From: Epiperipatus broadwayi
Lineage: Eukaryota; Onychophora; Udeonychophora; Euonychophora; Peripatidae
NCBI GenBank assembly: GCA_028023455.1
Contig: JAQFVV010000001.1
Span: forward strand, 23,205,401-23,269,400
Direction of reading: 5' to 3'
DNA length: 64,000 nt
Shown: piece by piece, positions 39,149 through 50,330 of the stretch
How positions within the stretch are numbered: position 1 is the stretch's first letter
Layout: each line of letters starts with the position of its first letter
The notes under the pieces: model-generated
The model's input: the letters and a program-made list of their open reading frames with translations, nothing else
Told to the model about the DNA's origin: nothing
Database searches by the model: none
Translations under genes and position numbers: made by a program

Positions 39149-41408
39149 GAGCTATAAGCAAAATTATAAAATATTACTGAAAAATATTGTGCAATGATAA
39201 GAGCAAATATATCAATCCATTTTGATCTGAAGGTAAAATGATGGTACATGTTATCTTGATTTACCATAAGAAATTTTTTACACTAAAAAAAGGCTAATAG
39301 CTTTATTGCTCAGGGGTTCATAAGTAGTTTGAGCACTAGAATCAATCCTGGAATCTCCCAATCCCAAATCAGATATACTACTGCTGCAACAAACCATGCA
39401 GAGCCTACATTTAAAGATATAATGGCTGAGTGATCTAAAAGATGCCACAAGAATTTGCAAATATTACTCATATCACTCTTGCTAACTCATAATTCAAATG
39501 TGGCATATACATTAAATTAAAACCAGATCAATTCCCATAAAACATTTTGTGTGAATATCATAAAATCTTTAGAATAACTGTAAGCTTAGCTATCTGAGAT
39601 CTTATTTACAAGGTATATTCAGTGACTTTTTAGGAAAATTGATTTAATACCTGGTCTGCATATTCAAATCTTTTGAAAAGTCTGCACCATAAGAATTTAC
39701 TATTTTCAGAGTCTAGCAATATGTTCTTTATATTACTATTTTTTTGGAAATGCCAATGACAGTCTACCTAATGCTTAAGTCTAGCTATAGAATCAGAAAT
39801 TTTAAGATATTTAATACTATTCTCAAAATCTTGACATTACACATTATAATATAATTTTACCCATTACAACATTTGCAATATTTATACACCTGATTTTTGT
39901 TCCTCAAGATCCTAATTTGTCTAAGAAATTCAATGGATTAAGCCCAGTAAATATCAACAATTTTTCACAATATTTTGTGCAAATGCCTTCAAAAAATGTA
40001 AGAGAAGTTCCTTTCTGATTATATTTTCATAAAGTATTCACTTCACCAATAAAGCAAAAATGCTATATCTCTTTAGATAGCACCTTAATTACATGGACAT
40101 TTATATTCCAAATTATTCTTATATTTTATTTTAAAAGGAAAATCTTGTAGGTATTGTACAGTAAAAATGTTTTGCATTGCCCAACTTATGACAAAAAAAA
40201 ATAGTCTCAAACTTGTCTGTGAAGCTTTATCAACATAGTATCTTACTACAATCAAGATATATGTGGTAAAACAATATACCATTTGTATATTTAAAATGAA
40301 AAGTTTTTTTCTCCACATAGTTGATTGATGCCTCTTCTTTAACCTTGAAGTCTCATAACAGAATTATTGAAATATAATGACTATTAACAAAGAATGTAAA
40401 GTACGAACCAACTTTTATTTTTCTCTTACTAATTTTTATAGGAACATTTTACAGGGGAAAAAATGTTTCCTATATGTTGATATATATTGTGATATAATTT
40501 CTAGGTGATAATTATTTAATCTGCTTTGCATAAGACTTTGTAAAAGCATAATCAACAAACCAATACTAGTAATATTATAACTAAATAATTTGAAAATTTA
40601 ATAGGGTCAGTAAGTAATATTAATTAGAAGTTAATGGACTTTTCAAGTGTAATCTATATTGAATATAATTAAATATCTTGCTCATAGTCCAACTGCAAGA
40701 CATCAAATGGTTCCATTTTGTCTGCTTTGCAGTGGGATAATAGTCTTAGTGAAATGTTTCATTAAGCTTAATATAGACAGTCCTTGGAGAGTTAATCACC
40801 TCTTAAAAATATTATATCATTGTTAGATATAACCAATAAACTTACTATTGTTAATTGTTAGATGTAATTTGACAAAATAATGTTTCATTATGTGTCTCAC
40901 ATCGGTCTTAATATTCAAAAATGGCACTGCAAAAAAATAAAAAAATTACAACTTAGAATTGAGGGTTTTTTCTAGTTAGATGACACTCAAACAATATGAA
41001 ATATTATAAGTGGAGTAATGAACACAAAACACGTATACTCTAATACTTCTAACAAAAAAGAATAAAAAATTGTTAAAAAATGAGTCATCCCATCTCATAA
41101 ACTAGTGAAGTTTCAAAATTAGATACACTAAACTACAAAAAGATGAATAATTTATTCTTATTATTATGTAAGAACAACTTTTTGCCACAAGAAATCTACA
41201 CATAATAATATTTATTTGAACTTTATAATGTTTTATTGAATTTTAGAAATGTCTTTTTTACATTAATTTTCTGTGCATTACTTATTAAAAGTATATTTTA
41301 ACTCTAATCAAATTACTTCACAACATTTCTGATTTCAGTTCTACATTCTTGTAAGGTATCAAACTAATGACAAAGATATCAGACTGATGTGTCTCAGGTA
41401 GCACAAAC
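39146..41408. other. No feature supported
   Basis: AT-rich intergenic stretch. The short minus-strand frames at 39278-39460 and 40085-40318 show no motif. Confidence 0.45.
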
Positions 41409-41416
41409 CTCTAGTC

Positions 41417-43038
41417 CAGCGTTTCCCAACCTTTTTTGGCTCGCGTACCACTTGGTAGTACATCACGTTAAATTGTACCACTTCGTAAAAATGATTGTAT
41501 TTCGTGAAATTTGTTATTGCGAGTGTGTTATATTATTTGCATTATAAATATTATAAGGTGACCATGTATGTATTCACATCACATAATGGGACAAATTACA
41601 TTGAAACACGATTAACCGTCACGCCTGATTATAAACTCACTGAAATTATAAACTCAATGTAACATATTTATATGTATGTGTTTGTTCAAAGTTTCACTTT
41701 TTTTTTTCTCAAAATATTTATTAAAGATTACATTATTACATTAAAAATTATTTGGTACATATTTTGTTCATTTCTCATTCCTTCATTTGGTTTTCCCAAA
41801 TTTGAGTCTGTTTTCTCTTTTTCGGAGCATCTTGCTATTGGTTGGGCCATGGAGAGGATAAATCCAGCATGTCCCAAGTCCTGGTAAAAATAACCTCAGG
41901 GGTTACCAGGCTATCTCTTGTTCTTGTTTTCTTTATATTGTTCTGCATGAAGTTAATAGGATTAAAATTTTGATGATTAAATACTAGCTTACATCTAGTA
42001 ATCCACAATAGATGATCAAAAATTAAAGAGAGTCTAATTTCTGGTTATGATCCTTTTCTGATACATTCTTTCAAATTAAATAATTTAGATTGATTTGCCT
42101 TGATCCGACTCATTATTTATCTATTATTTTGTCATATTTCGTTTACTAATAAATGGTTTTAATAAAAACACAAAATTATAAAAAAACAATTAATATATTT
42201 TTTTATCATAATCAAATATTTTTATAAAATAAATTTAATGAAATCCTTGTGCTTGTTTTGAACAACATAATTTTTTGAAATTTGGTTTAAAACATGCGAG
42301 GTATATATACCCTTAAGTCTATAACTGCGTTCAATCTGTTTCGATACTTATTTTTTTTAAAAATATATGAAGTAAAAGCTCTTCCTACTAATTTCGTACT
42401 AGTAAACGGTAATAATAATTTAAGAGCTTTCTCAGAAAGTTGTTCATATTCTTTAATGTTTAACCGAAAATTAATTAGATTGTGTCATTTGAATTCTACT
42501 TGTAAAGTTCTGTTACATGATAATTCTATTAAATTTTCTTTATCCTTTATTGATAATGATGTAGCTTTTTCTAAATTTTCTGCATAGACGGAATTTGAAA
42601 TACAATTATCATTTGTGTTTTCGGGTTTTGGAAAATATTCCATGAAAGACAATTTTAATTCTGTTAAATGTGCTATTATATTTTCTCGTATATCTTGAGA
42701 CAGACTAACTTTATTTTCAAACAAAAAAATAAGTAGATTTTCGAATACTTCCGGTTGATTGTTGATTGTTTTTGATACAGTTTCCAAAAATCTAATTTCT
42801 TAATCATACTTTCAATTTTATCATTAACATTAAAGATCGTTATCGACTGTACATATTAATAACTTTACCGTATAATATTATTAATTAAAATAATTTTTAT
42901 GAATTATAGGAAAAAACGTTTCTATGATATTTTTATGATTTAATTTTTTTTATGACCGCCATTATTGATTATTTTTCGTGTACCACCAACCAGCAACTCG
43001 CGTACCACCAGTGGTACGCGTACGGTTGGGAAACACTG
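41417..43038 (-). mobile_element. hAT-family DNA transposon with 8-bp target duplication
   Basis: The left end begins CAGCGTTTCCCAACC and the right end, on the opposite strand, CAGTGTTTCCCAACC. Both continue into a CGCGTACCAC motif. The element is flanked by a perfect 8-bp direct repeat, ctctagtc, at 41409-41416 and 43039-43046. An 8-bp duplication with CAG-type ends is diagnostic of hAT. At about 1.6 kb it is shorter than an autonomous hAT and carries only the end of a transposase gene on the minus strand. Confidence 0.93.
42287..42787 (-). pseudogene. hAT transposase C-terminal remnant (ZBED5/SCAND3-like)
   Basis: Minus-strand translation stays in one frame for about 166 codons with a single internal TGA at 42485-42487. 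Recognisable blocks are DIRENIIAHLTELKLSFMEY, KENLIELSCNRTL before the stop, then EQLSEKALKLLLPF and NKYRNRLNAVIDLR after it, ending at TAA 42287. This order (helical region, 'I.LS.d.tLk..F', 'LseKAlk.LlPF', 'KykNRL') is the hAT dimerisation end found in domesticated ZBED5/SCAND3-like proteins. The N-terminal finger and catalytic core are absent from this copy. In-frame stops occur upstream. Confidence 0.8.
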
Positions 43039-43046
43039 CTCTAGTC

Positions 43047-44751
43047 TACAAGGAAATTAGAGGTTTAAATACATGAATTTTGAAATCAGAAATAATATAA
43101 TTCCTTATTCAAATATCACAATTGCTTTCAGTGAATAAACAATCAGCATATTTCAGTTCTATTTTGAGCTTATTTTTATGTGTGATATATATAATTTTTC
43201 ATTTTGAATTTCTATTCCTCTCTTTGTAACCAATAACAAATCTACCTTTGTATTTTTATAAATGTGTTCACAGACTTTCTAACATAAATCAAACACACAC
43301 CATATGAAGTAGTATAATTATTTCATTAAATTGCTTCAAAAATTTATAAAGCATTCGACTGTACCCATGGCCATTTGGTTTCATGCCTTCACATGGATAC
43401 TTGAAATTATGAATAATACCAAATAGTATAAAATATAAAGTTTTAACAAGTATATTATTTCTAATAGTACAATTTAATTTAAAAATTGTGCACATTATAA
43501 CATTAACAAAAATATAATTAATACAAAAATAGAATAATTTAGATATGTTAAAGACAATAGAATGACTAATTAAGTGTACGAGATAAGTAAATGAGATGTT
43601 TATGGCACTTCATAGCAGTTGGACTTGAGTGAAATTTAAATTTATGAAATCCACTCCCACCAACCATGAGTTCTTGAAGCCATAGAAGGAACCTGCAGTT
43701 GCAGTGGGACTTCTGTATTGATTGACATCAATTTTTGAGTTTAGAACTTTTTATAATTAAACTTAATTAATAAATGAAATTATAACACAATTAAATATTT
43801 CTTAGGTTCAAATACATAATTTTCCCATTCGTTGTATATATATGAAAGTAGTTTAATATAATTTTTGAATGAAATCTATTGACAAGGTTTTATGAAAATC
43901 ACATCATAAAATAATAACAAATCGTAAATTCGATGAAATGTTTTTCTTCCCCATTTGTTTTTTATTTTATTAATAGTCATTTCTTAGCTTGCAGTCATAA
44001 TTTATTATATTAATGAAAGTCTTAGTAACTATAATTGTATTCAGTTGATGCACATTGATAAATGTCTAAAAATAATATCAGAGGCTAAGAGTTTTCTGTG
44101 AGATTGTTTTCTTTGGCACTATTTGTTACAAATATATGTATATTTATTTAATTATTTTCTAGAACCTAATTTAAAACTGCATTTTTAAAAAAATGTAAAT
44201 TCTAGTAATTTTATAATATGGAAATAGTTTTTAAAAATCTAACAGTTGATATTTTAATATAATAATTAGTAATTAACTAGTGAAAACATATTGTAGATTA
44301 TGAATAGAATTAAAAGAAGCATTAATGGATTAAAAACAGACGCTTCATTTATTATATAATATATTATTTTTATTATTAATTAGTTAAACATAATTTGAAG
44401 TCAAATTGTAATTTACAGACTCAGGTAATATAATTTCTATTGTAACAATGCTGCAATTAACCTCAGCAGTTAAATATAGCACGTTAACTTTTTTTTTTTT
44501 TAAATTGCTAGTTATTTCACTGAAAATATGTTCAAAAACGAATAAAAGCATTTACCGCAAAAAATTTAAGTAAATACAATAAATTTAATGCATGCTCTTA
44601 TTTGGACTTACAGATATCTAACCATATGATTTAAAAAATGAAGAAAGTATTCCTTTAGCGATTGGTTCAATAAATAGAATAGCTTGCTAGTTATATAAAA
44701 TGATTAAATATTGTTTTCCATCGACGAAAAAAAAAGAAAAGAAAGAAGTAT
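43047..44751. other. No feature supported
   Basis: AT-rich intergenic DNA between the hAT element and the LTR element. The 68-residue minus-strand frame at 43289-43495 has no motif. Confidence 0.45.
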
Positions 44752-44756
44752 CTTAG

Positions 44757-45451
44757 TGATATGTATGTGTATGCTTAAATGCACATACATATATAGATAT
44801 AAACTTATAGAGAGAGAAAGTTATATTAAATAAATTAAAGAATTTTAAAAGTCTGATTCTTTTAAAATAGAAAATAAAAGATTTATAACTTGAAGATTAT
44901 AAAAAGATTATTTTCTAAAATGATAATACTCTAATTAATGAGAGTAGAATGTGTTAATAAAATAAAACAATTAAAGGAATTCGAGTTAGATTTTCTTTAT
45001 AAGATAAACAACAATCTATAAAAATAACTAATTAATTAAAGGCAAAAAGATAACACTTAAATTCTTGTATGGAGTATTAAAATGATGAATCACCTGAATG
45101 GATGGACAGAGGACTAACCAATCAATTGCAGAGAGTTAAAACAATGAATGTCTCAGTACTAATCGGTCGAACAAGACTACATTTGATCCTTGGAGCTTTA
45201 TCTGTGCACATGGACAAATATGTTGGAGCAGATCATCTCCCATGGCACGACCTCCAAACATGAGAACAGTCAGCTAGAACATTTAAAGATCGTATTGATC
45301 TTAATTATTATTTGTGTATACCTTCGAACCTTATATAATGTAAATAATAAAATGCTATTAAGGATTGTAAGGAAAGAGTTATTTAAATATTAACCGTTAG
45401 TATTAACTTGTACTCGTGGGAAGTACAATCTTAAATCAGCTAGACATAGCA
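44757..45451 (+). repeat. 5' LTR
   Basis: Starts TGATATGTATGTGTATG and ends GACATAGCA. It aligns along its length with 47396-48104, sharing for example aaaggaattcgagttagatt and taacacttaaattcttgtat. An AATAAA-type signal lies near 45345. The interior begins with ATTGGCACAGTC, a candidate but unassigned tRNA primer site. Confidence 0.92.
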
Positions 45452-45666
45452 ATTGGCACAGTCTTAAATCAGACCATTAATTAAAACAATGGTTAAATTT
45501 AGGTAAAATACTAGACCAGTGAATTTGATGTCAGTGAGGCAAGTAGTTGACCCCTATACATTCAACATGTAGAAAAATACTTATTCGTAAATGAAGTTAA
45601 AGATGATAAGTATAAAATTGCTTCATTATTATACTTTGCTGGGAAATGAGTTATTGAGATAGCAAC

Positions 45667-45975
45667 ATGCTCACTGAATCTCTAACTTCTGAAGATTGTA
45701 CCTATAATCAGGTTAAAAAGTGTTTGTCAAACCATTTTAACTCTCAACCCTCAAGGCATGTCACTAGACTGCAATTCCAACCCAGGAATCAAGATTGGGA
45801 TGAAAGTATAAAAGATTATGATAGTACTCTATGTAATTTTACAAAGAATTGCATCTATGAAACTTTCCTAGATGAAGCCCTGCTGGAACAATTTCTTATG
45901 GGTATGTGCAAAGATAGTTTACACCAGCATTTATTGGCCAATAGGAATTTAAATTATATAGAGGCTATAACATAA
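45667..45975 (+). CDS. gag capsid-like fragment
   Basis: An open frame of 102 residues reads like the capsid part of gypsy gag. It includes a 'YNQVKKCLSNHF' block, then RLQFQPRNQDWDESIKDYDS, and 'LDEALLEQFLMGMCKDSLHQ', the usual '.dd.Lrd.fv.Gl.…i' pattern that precedes the zinc knuckles in K02A2.6-type elements. Gag forms the particle that carries element RNA. The frame is interrupted just after this by stops before the knuckles, so the complete protein is not encoded. Its true start lies upstream. Confidence 0.65.
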   Translation: MLTESLTSEDCTYNQVKKCLSNHFNSQPSRHVTRLQFQPRNQDWDESIKDYDSTLCNFTKNCIYETFLDEALLEQFLMGMCKDSLHQHLLANRNLNYIEAIT

Positions 45976-46189
45976 GATAGCTTATGAATTCATGCTTGAA
46001 CAATCTCATAAATGCATAAAACAGCAAAAAATAATACATATATACATATTAGTACAACACTTGCTTAAGATTATATATAAGAAATGCAATAAATGTTCTT
46101 ATATGCAACTAATAGCAAATTGCAAACAGATTTTTGTAAAACCTTAAGCAAAGACTTGTCTAAGAATAATGAAAATAGTGCTAACAGTA

Positions 46190-46320
46190 AAAACCTGTTT
46201 ATATGTTTTTGCTGTTGGAAAAGGGGCCACAAAGCTAGCAATTGTTTTCATAAATGAGAATGCTGTAATAATTGTAAAAAAAGAGAGCACATGGGGAAAA
46301 TGTGCAAAAATGAGTTCAGT
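46190..46320 (+). pseudogene. gag zinc knuckles
   Basis: The plus strand encodes CFCCWKRGHKASNC, then a stop in the linker, then CNNCKKREHMGKMC. Both keep all four CCHC ligands. They follow the capsid fragment and precede the protease, as in gypsy gag-pol. Confidence 0.75.
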
Positions 46321-46429
46321 ATAGATCGAAATGATACTAATGATAGTAATCATATAATAAAGGGTTAAGAAAAGCACTTGTCTAATATTAAAAAGATGCC
46401 AACAAAAAGAATGATAAAATAATGATTAA

Positions 46430-46800
46430 AATCAAAATATGTGATCAGCCTATTGCCATGGAGGTTGACAGTGGCAGCAGAATATCATTGATATTAGTCC
46501 ACAATTGGTATACTGTTACTTCTAAGTGTAGAAAAAGACCCATTATTAAAAAAAACTGACCTAAAAGCATTGGATATGAACGGTAACACCATTAGAATAA
46601 AGGGCATAGTAGAAGCATCAATACATGTAAGTTAGGGCAAAATTAATGTACTACCACTATATATAGTATATGCCCCTATCAACCCCATGTTAGTACAAGA
46701 CCGGTTCAGTAAAACGGGAGTAAAAATAACAATCACCAAAAAAATTAATTGCCCCAAGAGGAAAAAACTTTCCAAGGGGGTTAAGATGAATTTGGGTAAA
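46430..46800 (+). pseudogene. Retrotransposon aspartic protease remnant
   Basis: The frame reads IKICDQPIAMEVDSGSRISL, with the D-S-G active site. A 'LKALDMNGNTIRIKGIVEAS' block follows after a frame change, then VLPLYIVYAPINPML. These match the beginning, middle and end of a gypsy protease. Pol normally continues with RT here, but no RT motif follows. Confidence 0.65.
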
Positions 46801-47050
46801 ATAGATATACTCAAAGAGCAAAAACCTTTCTAGCAGCCACTAATCAACAAAAGAGGTCTGAGAAGATCCATGATGACAAGAAAAATAAATGAAGTACAAA
46901 GACATATTGAAGTCAAAAGTAAGAAATTGTAGCTCATTGGACAGCCGAAGACAATAGCTACCAATGGATTATAAAACAGATTAGTGAAGGCTGGCCAAAT
47001 CAATATCCAGTTTCCTTCACATAGAACTATGGAACATTCAGAAATAACTG

Positions 47051-47300
47051 TTGGCATGCAAAGGCTGCATTATGAAAGGTGATTGTATGCTGATTCCAGT
47101 CAAGAATAGGCAGCACATAGTAGAGTGGCTGCATACTAGTCAGCGAGACATCAGCAGAGCAAAAGCCCTAGTGCTTAGTCATGTCTGGTGGCCAGATATT
47201 AGAGTAGACCTGAAGAAAAATAAAAATAATTATTGCAATTTTCAAATAACTACATCTCCAGTGAATGCACCTAGTGAGTTGAAACATAATTCACAACAGC
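47051..47300 (+). pseudogene. Integrase zinc-binding region remnant
   Basis: The open frame reads CKGCIMKGDCMLIPVKNRQH, then SRAKALVLSHVWWPDIRVDL. This is the conserved pre-integrase block of gypsy elements ('GcL…G.R.viP…r…L…H.G..rmk.lar.yvWWP.id'). The histidine and cysteine pairs are partly substituted. The catalytic core does not follow, since the polypurine tract and 3' LTR begin within about 100 bases. Confidence 0.72.
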
Positions 47301-47379
47301 ATGGTAAAAGAAAGTTAAAAATATCCCGTTTTCTAATATCTCGTATTAATTAAGTTCATATATTAAAAACTGATCTCTG

Positions 47380-47395
47380 AACTTGGGAGAAGTAA
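47380..47395 (+). promoter_or_regulatory. Polypurine tract
   Basis: The purine run TTGGGAGAAGTAA abuts TGATATG, the start of the 3' LTR. It gives the element's strand independently of the coding remnants. Confidence 0.7.
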
Positions 47396-48104
47396 TGATA
47401 TGTATATGTATGCTTAAAAGCACACGCATATATATGTATAAACTTATAGCTAGGAAAAGTTAAATAAATTAAAAGAATTTTAAAAGACTGATTCTTTTAA
47501 AATAGTAAAAAAAAAAAGATTTATAACTTAAAGATTAGAAAAAGATTAATTTCTAAAATGATAATAGAATGTCGTTAATGAAATAAAGCAATTAAAGGAA
47601 TTCGAGTTAGATTTCCTTTATAAAATAAACAACAATTTATAAATATAACTGATTAATTAAAGGCAGAAAGATAACACTTAAATTCTTGTATGGAGCATTA
47701 AAATGAAGAATCACCTGAACACTAACCAATCAATTGCAGGGATTTAAAACAATGAATGCCTCAGTACTAATCGGACAAACAAGACTACACTTAATCCTTG
47801 GAGCTTCAGCTGTGCACACGGACATATATGTTGGAGCATATCGTCTCCCATGGCAGAGTGACTTCAAGTGTGGAGAGCTGACCTCCGAATGTGAGAACAG
47901 TCAGCTAGGACACTTAAAAGTCGTATTGATTTTAATTATTATTTGTGTATGCCTTTGGGCCTTATTATATTAATGATTATATATATATATATGTAAATAA
48001 TCAAATGTTATTAAGAATCATAAGGAAATAATTACTTAAATATTAACAGTTGGTATTGATTTGTACTCATGGGAAGTACACTCTTTAATCAGATAGACAT
48101 AGCA
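47396..48104 (+). repeat. 3' LTR
   Basis: Counterpart of 44757-45451 with TG and CA ends. It carries a longer version of the segment around gagtgacttcaagtgtggag that is shortened in the 5' LTR, and an added (TA)n tract near 47978-47990. Confidence 0.92.
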
Positions 48105-48252
48105 CTTAGTAATGTTTATGGTATTTTATCATAAGTATACACAAATTCATAATAAATAAATAAATAAATAATGATAGCAAACTATACAAATAATTTATTA
48201 ATAACTTACTAAAAACCCATACAGTAAAATAATTAAAACATTGCCTTACATG

Positions 48253-48322
48253 AGTTGGTGCAGTAGTAAATTGGCAGATTTTACAACTCAAGGATCATGA
48301 ATTGGATTCCACTTCTGGCACC
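48253..48322 (+). repeat. Possible tRNA-derived SINE head
   Basis: An A-box-like TTGGTGCAGTAGT and a B-box-like AATTGGATTCC lie about 45 bases apart, and the block ends CTGGCACCA. The spacing and style recall tRNA-Leu-derived heads, but no full cloverleaf forms. Confidence 0.3.
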
Positions 48323-48536
48323 AAACTTCTTATAAACTCCCAAACAATAAACCCAGTGAAATATTATTTTCTTTAATAAACTGATTAAACTCATATCTAA
48401 TCATCAAAAAAAACTAAATGATCAAAAAAATTATTAAAACAATTAAATAAGTTCTAAAATATTTTAAAACAGGGTTACTGTGTGTAGGTTGTGTAGGGCA
48501 CAAAGGTGCTTCATCAATGGTGGTACCAAATTGCAG

Positions 48537-48772
48537 CAATAATTAATAAAATTTATATGTAAATGAAAATGCTTAAATTTATGACTTTTATTGTTAGAAC
48601 ATGTTCTGATTTAAAATATTTTTTATTTAAATATAATATTACTTTTTTTACTTAAATGTTTAGAAATATATTAAACATATTGTCTACCATTGTGCTAAAC
48701 TAACAGATTTGCATCATTTCACTGTGGTAATTAATAAAATTTATATGTAAATGAAAATGTTTAGATTTTCGA
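48537..48772. repeat. Short direct repeat pair
   Basis: The block taattaataaaatttatatgtaaatgaaaatg-type sequence occurs at about 48540-48572 and again at about 48727-48760, about 187 bases apart, with only a few differences beyond it. No gene lies between. Confidence 0.75.
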
Positions 48773-48779
48773 ATTACCT

Positions 48780-49290
48780 TTATTTAAACATTTTAATTTA
48801 TATAGAAAAAGACACATTACTATTAATAATTTATTTAAAAACAAACTTATTTAAAACATCTCATAGTAATTATGCATTATAAGTAATTTGGTTTATCAGG
48901 AATATTTTATAAACTTTTCTGTCATATGCTTAATGTGGGTGGAGGGTTATAGTATCAGAACTTGGAACATGGTTTTTAGGAGATCAATTTCTGTGCAGTC
49001 TTGTGATTTTTATAATACCAATATTATCTTTCTTTTTAATATTAATATTTTTTAAATACCTATATAATTTTTTTACACATTTTACTAATCTGCTTTTTAT
49101 TGCATTTTGATTGTCATGGAATTTGTTATTTAGCTAAAATTTGTAATTCAATCATAAAATTACCAAAATACAAGACAGACTAACTCTAAGAAAAAAAAAT
49201 TAATAAAAAAAACTATTTTTTAAAAGGATATTATTGGATGCATTTCATTAAAATGGTACTATCATTTAATGTGTATTTGTTGATTGTAAC
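48780..49290. other. No feature seen
   Basis: AT-rich sequence preceding the mariner remnant. Confidence 0.45.
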
Positions 49291-49362
49291 AACTATGAGG
49301 GGTTATTCAAAAGTAACAGGAATTTTATAATAAAAAAATTTATTTTATAAAGCGCAGACGGT

Positions 49363-49835
49363 ATTGAAATTAAACTGAGAGACTGCAAACCTCTCAAGCG
49401 CTTATGACTATCAACAGCCAATCAGGTCGTAAACACTGAGACAGAGAATTTAACAAGAAAAGGATGGTTCCATCCACTTCTTTACTTATCTTTCTATATA
49501 TCCAAGCTAGTCCAAAATATTTAGATCTGAAAGCATGATCTAAGTACTTTAGACTGGTTTGTATATATAGAAAGACAAGTAAAAAAGAGGGTGGAACCAC
49601 CCTCCACCCTCTTTTTTACTTGTCTTTCTATATATCCAAGCCAGTCTAAAGTACTTAGATCATGCTTTCAGATCTAAGTATTTTAGACTGGCTTGGATAT
49701 ATAGAAAGATAAGTAAAGAAGAGGGTGGAACCACCCTTTTCTTGTTAAATTCTCTGTCTCAGTGTTTATGACCTGATTGGCTGTTGATAGTCATAAGTAC
49801 TTGAGAGGTTTGCAGTCTCTCAGTTTAATTTTAAT
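49363..49835. repeat. Nested palindrome (hairpin within hairpin)
   Basis: The arms 49363-49595 and 49603-49835 are inverted copies around a 7-base centre. Inside each arm, a ~45-base block is itself inverted (acttatctttctatatatcc … ggtttgtatatatagaaaga), so four copies of that block alternate in orientation. The sequence also carries aagagggtggaaccaccc-type motifs near the centre. The arms are nearly identical, unlike the worn sequence around them. Confidence 0.9.
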
Positions 49836-49859
49836 AAAAAATTGTTTATTTATTTTTAC

Positions 49860-50330
49860 ATGTTATAAATTTAATCTCCTTCAAATTACTATCCATTTGT
49901 TGCAATACACTCGTCTAAATATGTTTTTTATTTTTCAAAATAGTTTGGAAATACTTGCACAGTGATGTCTTTGAACATCCAAGATATTTTTCACCACTTC
50001 TAAGTCTGCAAAAAAAAAAAACAGACATTTTTTTCATTCAAGAGATTAAAAAAATCACATAAAGTGAGATTGAATGAATATGGCTGATAGATAAAGTGGA
50101 TCATGTTAAATTTAATTAAAAAGTGTTTCATACTCAAGGCTTTGAGAAATGACTTTTTGTCAAGGTGAAGTTTGCACTCTTTTATTTGCCACAAAATGGG
50201 ACATTTAAGTTTTTCCACATCACATAAATGTTTCTGAACTTGCAGATAAAATGCCTGACCATTTCAAACTAAAACAGAAAAAAAATGTCATTTACATAAA
50301 AAAAAAAAACTGTTGTTTTGACTTTGAACT
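49860..50330 (-). pseudogene. Mariner transposase C-terminal remnant
   Basis: The minus strand contains, in order, NGQAFYLQVQKHLCD near 50210-50260 (read across frames), KALSMKHFLIKFNMIHF near 50090-50140, PYSFNLTLCDFFNLL (50045-50090, the 'PYSPDLAP.DFfLF' catalytic-Asp region), and a final CIATNG..FEGD-like block at 49870-49915 with two stops. This is the order of a mariner D,D34D transposase. The N-terminal DNA-binding half is missing or unrecognisable. Confidence 0.65.

Larger units (their letters stand above)
44757..48104 (+). mobile_element. LTR retrotransposon with 5-bp target duplication, RT region missing
   Basis: Two ~700-bp LTRs with TG…CA ends bound a 1.9-kb interior, and the whole is flanked by a perfect 5-bp repeat cttag (44752-44756 and 48105-48109). 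The interior reads, on the plus strand, capsid-like gag, two zinc knuckles, an aspartic protease start, and then an integrase zinc-binding block. No reverse transcriptase or RNase H motif was found between protease and integrase, and only about 450 bases separate them. It is therefore an internally deleted gypsy-type copy, possibly mobilised in trans. LTR divergence suggests considerable age. Confidence 0.9.
49297..50330 (-). mobile_element. Mariner-like element remnant
   Basis: The 3' end begins (plus strand) GAGGGGTTATTCAAAAGTAAC, a terminal-repeat style common in mariner elements, directly after TAT. Minus-strand coding blocks follow at 49860-50330. The opposite terminal repeat was not found. 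Between the transposase end and the 3' end sits a large palindrome (49363-49835) that is not part of a normal mariner. Confidence 0.65.

Noticed and set aside
39031-39267. Minus-strand frame rich in Ile-Tyr
   Set aside because: Translation of a (TA)n tract.
46144-47057. Minus-strand hydrophobic open frames
   Set aside because: They are shadows of the plus-strand gag-pol remnant, which carries the zinc knuckles and protease motif.
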